NCBI GenBank assembly: GCA_030737875.1
Contig: CM060915.1
Span: forward strand, 899,189,177 to 899,253,176
Source: Allium sativum
Lineage: Eukaryota > Streptophyta > Magnoliopsida > Asparagales > Amaryllidaceae
Direction: 5' to 3'
Length of the DNA stretch: 64,000 nucleotides
Below are positions 56,815 to 64,000 of the stretch, one piece after another; the stretch's first letter is position 1, and every line of letters starts with the position of its first letter. The notes beneath the pieces are model-generated. The model saw only the letters and a program-made list of their open reading frames with translations, was not told the origin of the DNA and did not search any database. The translations under genes were made by a program, and so were the position numbers.

Positions 56815-58340
56815 GTGTATACACTATAACTTGGTAATGATATGCATAAACCTCTGCATGTTATAAATTGCGGATAAAGGATAAGTACACATGTGTAGAC
56901 TCATTGAAGATACTTTCTGTAAATGGACCTTATGCATGAACCTGTAACTTGGGAATGTAGTTAACAAATAACATGCATAAGGAATAGACATGTTAACTTT
57001 AACTTAAACGAACATTAAGTATATGACATGTTAAGAATAGGGTCGTATATGCATAATGACATTACATCCATGCTTATTAATATAACCTGAACCTGCTAGG
57101 TTGAATATAAGTATTAATAATTAAAGAGGTCCCCGTCTATTGTTGTATCGGATTTTGGGGACTCTTAAATCCGAGATTTTGGGGACACAAGCTTAGGAGG
57201 TTTTGGCTTGTATCAATCTGCTGTTTGGAATCCATATCAGTCAGTATCCCTATTTGGTATCTAATTAGAAGGGGCCTCGCATTAGGTAGAGGCTAGGACA
57301 CGCTTTACTGAACTAGATAGTAAGAGATTCACATGGGGGTGGTTAAGGGCGCTGCGTTCCGGCAGAGTCATGAGCATGCATGGGTCCGACTAGGGAAAAT
57401 AAGACGCTATAACACCTACGAATATTGCTCTGTTATATAAGTCGCTGGGTTAGGGAGTGATACACCCTGCTGCCAGGGATAACACAGGATATTCGAGTAA
57501 TAGGGAGCCGATCGCTTGGGTGGTAATTAGGGTACACCTAATCCTGCTGTTATGTAATTAGGTTAACACCTAATCCTGTTATGTAGTTAGGGTACGGCAA
57601 ATCCTGATGTTTTTCATGTTGTTATTCCTGTTGTTATTCTTGCTGTTATTCCAATTGTTAATCTTGTTAATGCGTAACCCGTTGAACTTGTTATACTAGT
57701 ATTGGTGAGACTAAGACTTAATGAATGAAACATATATGTTCAAACATATACCCATTTAGGATATTAAAGTGAAAGCTTACCCAATCTTAAGTTTATTCCT
57801 ATAACTCTATCCATCCTGTTATTCCATTGTAACACCGGACCTTCCTTATCCTATATTATTTACCTATCTTGTCATTTATAATTTATGCATATTTGTAAAT
57901 AACTGGAACTCGCCAGACTTTATGTCTAACCTTTTCCTTTCGCCTCTTTTTTCCCTTTTCCCCCCTTTAGTCCTAAGGGAGGCAGTGTTCAGTAGTAACT
58001 AGGATATCTCTTCAGCTTGGACCTGATTTGGACTCTTTGAAATGTATCGCTTTGATCTGCTTTCCACTTTAGTTTGGCTTATGCTATGGGATATGACTTT
58101 ATGTCTTTGGTATTTTATTTTCTGAGATGGCTTGAAAGACATATTTGAGATAGTCTGCTGGTTGTAACTAGTTTTGAAATATTTCTGAGACTATGTTTTA
58201 TTTCTATTGTAAAAAAGTTTAAAAAAAATTTGCTGCTTATTTTATTTGTCTTGTATATTCTCTGCAATGATTTCCTATTGCGCTTCATGGAACTTAACAC
58301 ATTCTCTTATGAGTGACGTTAACGGTTGTGGGGTGTCACA

Positions 58341-58940
58341 CGAACAACATTCTTCAAAGATGAAATCTACACGAAAACCATATCATCAATGTCGAATTCC
58401 AAGTCCTTACGATGTTTGTCGGTGTAACACTTCTGACGATCTTGGGCTGCCTTCATTTGTTTTCGAACGATCTCAATACATTTTGATGCTTCTCTTATTA
58501 TCCCTAGCACAAGTATCAACTTATCTCCAGTTTCTATCCAACCTGTCAGAGAATTAGATGGTTTATCATACAACGCTTTTTATGGTGCCATCCCAATGCT
58601 TGACTGGTAACTGTTATCATAAGCAAACTCAACTAGATGTAGGTGGTCTTCCCACAATCCCACAACATCCAATACACAATCTCTTATGATATCTTCTAAT
58701 ACTTGGTTAACTCTCTCGGTTTGACCATCAGTCTAGGGATTATAAGCCATACTCAAACATAACTCTGTTCCCAAAGTTTCTTGCAAACTCTTCTAAAATC
58801 CACTTGTAAGCAATGATTTTGATCACTCGCTGTGCTCTTCGAGATACCATGTGTTTACACCAAAAATGGTCTAAATACCCAAGGTACTAAATTGTACTTC
58901 ACCAATTTGGTAGGAAATAAATGAAACCATGTTTATTCAG
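58341..58940 (-). pseudogene. Integrase fragment of an older Ty3/gypsy element
   Basis: Read on the minus strand from 58940: FLPTKLVKYN, a stop, THGISKSTASDQN, a frameshift, KSLQETLGTELCLSMAYNP-stop-TDGQTERVNQVLEDI (with the catalytic Glu), CVLDVVGLWEDHLHLVEFAYDNS, ALYDKPSN, then KQMKAAQDRQKCYTDKHRKDLEFDIDDMVFV-stop-ISSLKNVV. That is the Ty3/gypsy integrase core and the start of its C-terminal region. The frame ends exactly at 58340, where A inserted. It differs from the A/B/D integrases, so it belongs to another family. The remainder beyond 58940 is missing. Confidence 0.85.
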
Positions 58941-59518
58941 TAATTGAAGGCGAAAAATGCGAGAAAACGTAAAGTAGACACGAGATTTATAGTGGTTCAG
59001 CCGTTATTTAGGCCTACGTCCACTATGAAGATGAGTTTCAATCTTAGCGAGGATTACAAAATATATCAATTCTCTCTTCCCATACATCTTTATATTCACT
59101 CAATATTAACTCGTTTATATATCTCAATCTTGGAATTATAAAAGAGAACAGTAGAGTTTGAGGAGAAGAAGGCTGGATGAATGGTTGAGAAGGAGGATGT
59201 CTCCGTCTTCTACGATCACCAGATTATTCTTGACGCAATGGCTGGACCAATGGCTGAGGATAAAATTTAGCAGCCCTTCCTTGTTTTCTCGATCGGATCC
59301 CTTCTTTGTTGACATCCTTGGCATATTTATAGGTGAGCTCCCCTTGGGAAGTGACCTGAAGTCTGTTTATGCCAGTTACTCTTCTAATGGTGCCATCCTA
59401 ATGTATTTATCTTGAGTTGCTTTCTTTAACAACTCAATTTGTAATTTCTTTTTAAGCATACTTATTTGTGCTGACATGTAGCTAACTACTAATTCATCTT
59501 AATCCCAGTTAACTCATC
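58941..59518. other. Unassigned non-coding stretch
   Basis: No recognisable coding sequence. GAGATTTATAGTGGTTCAGCC followed by GGCCTACGTCCACTATGAAG at 58981-59030 resembles a motif I associate with plant LTR and transcript-leader repeats, but I cannot name the element. The stretch ends at the candidate start codon of the next coding region. Confidence 0.4.
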
Positions 59519-62449
59519 ATGTCTGGGGAACGAGAGGGTTTGGATCAAGCACTTGAGGTTGCCCCGGCTACTGGTTCTGACTTGATTGTTAGTCAGATTT
59601 ATCCTTAACCTCACTTTTTTGATTAGGTAGCGATCGGCTACCGTAAATCGATGCTTTCCTTTGATCAGTATTTATGAATGTGTGATCGCTTCAGGTTTTC
59701 AAAAGGCGAAACTAGATTTCCTAGAAAGGGAGAATTAGCCGATTGTCCGCCCTCTGGGTACGTAGCGGTCAATTATCACATGATGTCTAGCGGGGCGATT
59801 CCCCCTTTAACCCTTACCTAGAGTCCATTTTGTGGAAACTGGCCATTGCCCCATATCAGTTGTATCCTAGTGGATATCAAATTCTGCTTGGGTTATACAT
59901 AATTTTCATGAAAGTCCGGCAGTAGGAATCCACGTTTGCCGATATTTCTTCTTTATATACTTTTAAGAGAAGGGAGGTAATGGTCCTTCTTTCTTTTTTA
60001 TGGAAAGTATGCTTAATAGAATCATCACTGGCCTTACGGATGGTGCTAAGGGTTCCCGGATCAATACTTCTTTGTCTGATGTCCTTGTAAATTCTATGGA
60101 CGATGGGCAAAATGAGGTAATTACGCCTTTGCTCTCAGGGTTCTTACTCTTTTTCTCTTTCTCATCTGGCTTTCTCTATGATTCTTGTAGTGATTCCTTC
60201 GTTGTGGGTCTTACTTTAGATCAAGCCCTCCTTATTCTTTAATTTCTATTGAGAAAAAGGAAAGGAGGAGAGAGGTGTTGCTTTCAAAGGAAAACCTCTG
60301 CAAGTACTAGCTAATTCACTCTACACGATCTCCTGGAAAGACTTTGGTTCACTCTCCATGTTCTACTGGTAAGCCTTTTAAAAAGAAACGTCTAATCCCC
60401 AATGTAAGTGGTCAACCTTTGTCGTCGATTATCGAAGGGAGTGACAGAAGAGTCGATGAGGATGCGGATGGTTCAAGGGTCGATGTAATTTCCAGAACGA
60501 CCGTCGAAGGCTCTGCTCGCCCTGTTACTCAGGTCGATGGTTCCTCAGGGACTTTTGGAGACTTGGGGGATTTGGACTCTGCAAAATACTTGAGCCAGGG
60601 TGATGTTGTGATGTCTGACCCTGCTGTATCTGATATGGGAAGAATCCAACGGCCTGCTCAGCGTCCTGGAAAAGCTTCCGCTTTCATAACCCCCCCTGGA
60701 ACCGGTTTTGATATCATCTTACTTGTCACATAATTTCCCATAAACCGGATAATCTCTGAGTGCCAGCTGAACTCGTGTTTTATTTATTTTTCAGGTATCA
60801 ATGCGAACTACTCATTATCGGACAACTTCTCTCAACAAGCGGATCTTACCGATCCATGAAGCCTCTTACAGTCTCATCTTTCCTGTTATTTGAAGAATCC
60901 CCAATTGTCTTCAAGTTCTCAGGTCCAATATACCCCTGAACTTCCAATGGTTGAATCTTTAAGGCGTGAGGGACTTGATCAGGCTAAGGTGCTTGCATTG
61001 ATAGAACCTTCTGCAAGATCCATTGTCCAGACCCCTACTCAAGTCCAGATAATACACAATTGTCCACCTTATAGGGTTTCTTCGGGAAACTTAACACTTA
61101 AAGATTGCTTTAGCGGTTGGGACTTAAGGGGAATGCATTTTGACCTAGATTTACATCCCAATGATAGGCGAGATACCGTGAAAAGTTTGGATACTATAAG
61201 AAGTAATATGACCCATCAGCTTAATATTGCTAAGAATCAATTTGAGACAGAATTGAATCTGGTCATGAAGGATGTTGATAGGCGATTGGAACATTGTGCC
61301 AAATTTGGTTATGAATTCCAGAAATTGAACGCTCAGCACCTTGACCATATTGAATCCTTAGAAAACGACAAAGCTAGTCTGATCCACTTAATTAGATGCC
61401 ATGAATCTCATATTACTTCTTTCAAGAATGGAAGCATTAAAGTGAGTAGTTTAGAGGCCAGCAATGTCGAGCTCAAAAGGGAGATCGAGTGTGTGCGAGC
61501 GCGACTTTTAGAAGCTCAATCTTCTCAAGAGCTTGCTGAGCACCACTTGGCTTTAGAAAAGCAAGCTTTAATGTCTTTAAAACAGGAAAACACGACTCTC
61601 GAAGGCCATATTGCTTCTCAGGATGAAACCCTCTGGACCTTTGAAGAGGATGAAATCAGGTTGCAAAAAGATCTTGATGAAGCCAAGATCAGGACCAATA
61701 ATACTCTGTTTCAATTCTATGCTTGCAACGTCATGAGTTGCGGAAGCTTGAGTTATTTGAACAAGGATTTTCCGTGAACTCTGGCTCCTGTTTGGGAGCA
61801 AATACTTTCGTATTCTGATGACTTTGATGATGAGTTCCTTTAAGAACGGCTTTTGGAAGAAAAAGATCGAAAGGCTCTGGTTGAAGGTAGGAGGATATTG
61901 GCAAATGAGCGAGCTTAATAGTTTAGGAGGGGACGTTCAGATGCTACCATTCCTTGTGCCCCACCTGACTCCATCAGAATTGATACTTTGAGCTCCCTTG
62001 TTTGCCCAGTAGATCTCTCTGCCTTAGAGGTCTCTAGAGTTCGACCCATTACTAAGTAATTAGATCAGGAAAATGTTGTAACATAGATCACGAATTACGG
62101 CAATACTTCTTCAAATATGAATGATTGTAGGGATGACTTTGTATACCCAGCAACTTCAGGTAAAATTGATATCTATCTTTCTTCCCCGGATTTGGATTTT
62201 CTTATTTCTTCACTGGAGATTGCAGAGTTTAGCGCTTGTTACTTATTTGCATCAGGTGTGCTTTTGCCACCTTCCTTATCCGCTTGCGGCGCCATTGCTC
62301 ATCCTGCCACCGTTGATTCTGTTTTAATATCTACCAGTGCTAATCCTCTCATCACGCCTATGCTAGATGACCCATCTTTACCAGATTTGCCCGATCCGGA
62401 TGATGAAGATGAGATTTGGAATACCAAGGCTGTGTCTACCCTGAAATGA
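59519..62449 (+). pseudogene. Broken PF04195-type 'putative gypsy type transposon' protein with coiled coil
   Basis: A candidate start at 59519 (MSGEREGLDQALEVAP) is followed by a stop. From 59697 a typical plant transposon-protein domain is readable: GETRFPRKGELADCPPSGYV, AVNYHMMSSGAIPPL, one frameshift, PYLESILWKLAIAPYQLYPS, GYQILLGLYIIF, one stop, then FADISSLYTFKRRE. Downstream are a serine- and aspartate-rich segment (60344-60704), a long coiled coil, and an acidic end (DLPDPDDEDEIW) closing at a stop at 62447. Intron-like borders are visible: donor AGGTAATT near 60115, acceptor TTTATTTATTTTTCAG at 60780-60795. Proteins of this type occur in plant genomes mostly as passengers of Ty3/gypsy elements; their function is unknown. 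Stops and a frameshift make this copy a likely pseudogene. Confidence 0.65.
60890..61777 (+). CDS. Coiled-coil segment of the PF04195-type protein
   Basis: The longest open frame of the window (295 codons). Residues about 95-280 are rich in Glu, Lys, Leu, Gln and Asp with heptad spacing (DTIRSNMTHQLNIAKNQFE, LEASNVELKREIECVRARL, LEKQALMSLKQENTTLEGHI, EDEIRLQKDLDEAKIR), predicting a long coiled coil. There are no zinc, nuclease or polymerase motifs. It probably represents an inner exon of the region at 59519-62449: the true exon may start upstream, since the first Met is not in a good context and an acceptor-like TTCTCAG lies at 60914-60920. After the stop at 61775, in-frame-like text (FDDEFL, LLEEKDRKALVEGRRIL) shows the protein once continued. 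Confidence 0.55.
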   Translation: MKNPQLSSSSQVQYTPELPMVESLRREGLDQAKVLALIEPSARSIVQTPTQVQIIHNCPPYRVSSGNLTLKDCFSGWDLRGMHFDLDLHPNDRRDTVKSLDTIRSNMTHQLNIAKNQFETELNLVMKDVDRRLEHCAKFGYEFQKLNAQHLDHIESLENDKASLIHLIRCHESHITSFKNGSIKVSSLEASNVELKREIECVRARLLEAQSSQELAEHHLALEKQALMSLKQENTTLEGHIASQDETLWTFEEDEIRLQKDLDEAKIRTNNTLFQFYACNVMSCGSLSYLNKDFP

Positions 62450-63722
62450 AAAAGAAAGCTAGCAGGTTAATAGTTTAGGATCATAAGTTTTCTTTTGATG
62501 GCCCTTATGTATGGGCAGACCAGCAAATGCTAGAATAGTAGGTTCATCTTCCTCTGCACAGGGAATAACATTTGTGACCTTTATGGTCTGATTCCAGCTT
62601 ATTTTCTTTTACCTATTATGTACTCAGACCGGTTGTTTGTGCAAGTGCCGGCCCTTGCTTAATATTTTATGTTTGTGCACTAATGTTTGTATTGTTTAGG
62701 TGTTATCATAGTTTTATTATTTTCATTCTTATGAATGGTCGCACCTTTAGTTTGTTGTTCGTGCGAATCTTATCATTCGAATAGTTCTCGCAATGAAGTT
62801 GTAACTAGCCTGTGGTATGTTTTGAGCGGGCATTGGAGATTTTTTACACAATGGTGAAGTCCCCATATCAAAGCTTTTTTTAATTTCATAGATTCTGTTT
62901 ATTTGAATCATAATTTCATTTTATCAACTTATGATTTTTTTAATACAACATGTGGTTATTATGTGTTTTCTTTTGGGTGCCCCATGGGAGGTCTTGGGTT
63001 TCAATTTCGACCCAAATTCGGCCTTACTAGTCCTAATTTTTCTAGGACTGAAAGGCATCGTTGTATACCTCCATACTGCTAGGATTTCTAATTACCCCCT
63101 TTCGGCTAGGATTTTTGATTCGCGCTGGTCCTTCGAGCATGTTTTGTCGGTCCTTCCGACACTAGGACTGATGTTTCCAGCCTAGGTATTTATCCGTGGG
63201 GCATTTTATCATTTCCCTTGTACCTTTTTTTTAAGCTTGATGTTAGCTTTTCCAGCAAGTGCTTGCTTAGGGAAGCTCCACCTTTTAGCTTGTTGTTTGT
63301 CTTAGGACACCATGTCTTGTTGAGGTGATACCTTTATACATCCAACTTGGTTTGCATGCTTTGGTGACGCTTTTAAGCTGTTTGCTCAAGACGTGCTTTG
63401 AGAACCTTCCCTTTGCGATTAGGATGGGTATGATTAATTGCTTCTATCATACCTACATTTGAAAAAACAGCTTTTAGTTTGAAGCGATGAGTACGGTACC
63501 CAAATAGGCACACGATAATTTCCTTTGTACATGGCACTTGTAAGTAATTCATTGTCAAACATGAATATAGCAAGTGGTAAAACAAAGTAAAACGACTACT
63601 ATTTCTTAAGTAAACAGAATTAAAATGGATTAATAAAACGAAGTTTCGGGATCTTTAGTTCAAAATTCCATGATCAGGACACCAGTTATTGATCCTTAGC
63701 CAAGCATTAGTTCCAGGCTAGT
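62450..63722. other. Stretch without a recognised gene
   Basis: T-rich sequence following the acidic C-terminus, perhaps its 3' untranslated region (ATTTTATGTTTGTGC near 62660). 62960-63190 is more GC-balanced (CTAGGACTG, CGGCTAGG, CCTTCCGACACTAGG words) and may be another repeat. A minus-strand open frame (63585 to 63373) has no recognisable domain. Confidence 0.4.
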
Positions 63723-64000
63723 TTAGGCTTTTTCCTCGGAGAGTTTGCTGCCCCTTGTTTGCAGAGAAGTGGGACAATGGCCTTGCATATATTATTGCAA
63801 ATGGTTCTCCCTGGCCAGCCTCTCGATTAACGATTTCAGGTGTCTGTACTCATTAGTATTATGTCCTGGTTGGTCATGGAATTCACAGAACCTTCCTGAT
63901 TTCTTGGTAGCATCTCTAACTTGCATCCGTTCTGGAACCGGATAATTTACAGTGTTCTTAGTTGCCCTGAAGATGTTCTCTATGGTGTCGATGAGGGAGG
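63723..64000 (-). pseudogene. gag: Gag fragment of a Tat/Ogre-type Ty3/gypsy element
   Basis: Read from 64000 leftward: SLIDTIENIFRATKNTV, then RFCEFHDQPGHNTNEYRHLK and SLIERLARENHLQ, followed by a stop and YMQGH. The spacing C-X2-H...GH-X-T-X2-(C), followed by LK..IE.L...G-L, is typical of gag proteins in Tat, Retand and Ogre lineages; here the last Cys is Tyr. The N-terminal part of gag lies outside the window. Opposite strand to the PF04195-type region next to it. Confidence 0.7.

Larger units (their letters stand above)
314..58340 (+). mobile_element. Element A: Tekay-like Ty3/gypsy element, host of the nested insertions
   Basis: Composite element recognised by its two matching LTR ends (314-2147 and 22482-22746 plus 55239-58340), primer site at 2148, and a gag-pol that continues across insertions: gag/protease 2317-3245, RT 9439-10042, RT to integrase 20990-22363. 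It is interrupted by C, B and D, each with target duplications in A's sequence. The order of insertions shows A is the oldest of the set. The left LTR is cut by the sequence at 1-313, so the 5' end is missing here. The right TSD would be CGAAC (58341-58345); the left copy is outside the window. The coding part is dead: the gag start codon is lost, most of gag is deleted, and the integrase core is deleted. Confidence 0.85.
55239..58340 (+). mobile_element. Element A 3' LTR, second segment
   Basis: Continues the LTR begun at 22482, from the right TSD of D, and ends TGTCACA. Includes the GTCGAC cluster (55245-55302), TATA box, the counterpart of 314-2147, and an inserted MITE at 56243-56814. Net LTR length without insertions is about 2.8 kb, like B and D. 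Confidence 0.85.

Noticed and set aside
58851..58875. TGTGTTTACACC as the start of another LTR
   Set aside because: The minus strand of the same bases reads on as integrase (FLPTKLVKYN up to THGISKS), so the integrase fragment extends through it.

Overview
The window looks like a stretch of flowering-plant heterochromatin. It is AT-rich and almost entirely made of decayed LTR retrotransposons with smaller transposons nested inside. I found no intact host gene, tRNA, rRNA or CRISPR. Assignment to plants rests on Ty3/gypsy chromovirus proteins carrying a Tekay/Del-type chromodomain, initiator-Met tRNA primer sites, a short CACTA element, a hAT-like MITE with CCGCTAT subterminal repeats, and a protein with the plant 'putative gypsy type transposon' domain (PF04195 type).

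The main structure is a stack of insertions that can be read from target-site duplications (TSDs). Element A (+ strand) runs from the left part of the window to 58340 and is the oldest visible host. It is interrupted by C (3246-9438, a minus-strand solo LTR, TSD GTGAT), by B (10043-20984, a full-length element with two ~2.9 kb LTRs, TSD GTTTG) and by D (22747-55238, full-length, TSD TTAGG/TTGGG). C itself holds a poly(A)-tailed retroposed sequence (6678-9222, 14-bp TSD), which in turn holds a 608-bp CACTA element (7127-7734, TSD ACA). D is split inside gag by E (26467-48047), a ~6.3 kb LTR-only element. E holds G (27607-30112, minus-strand solo LTR, TSD CTTGG) and F (30300-43098, TSD ATGGC). 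F has very large LTRs (5.3 and 6.4 kb) around only ~1.07 kb of non-coding interior, so it is a non-autonomous, LARD-like element. A hAT-like MITE (56243-56814) sits in the 3' LTR of A.

Elements A, B and D encode the same gag-protease-RT-RNaseH-integrase-GPY/F-chromodomain polyprotein. All copies are broken by stops, frameshifts and deletions. B is the best preserved. D has substitutions in catalytic residues. A has lost most of gag and the integrase core. Their LTRs share a layout: TGTAACACCC start, a cluster of GTCGAC palindromes, a TATA box, a duplicated GC-rich box, and a TGTCACA end followed by the primer site.

Right of A (58341-64000) lies an older landscape: a minus-strand integrase fragment into which A inserted, then a plus-strand, apparently intron-containing, broken PF04195-type coding region with a long coiled coil (59519-62449), and at the right edge a minus-strand gag fragment with a CX2H...GH motif typical of Tat/Ogre-type gag proteins. 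The opposite orientation of the last two fits an antisense ORF in a Tat-type element, but this is inference. The first 313 bases are the end of another, GC-richer, unidentified element.
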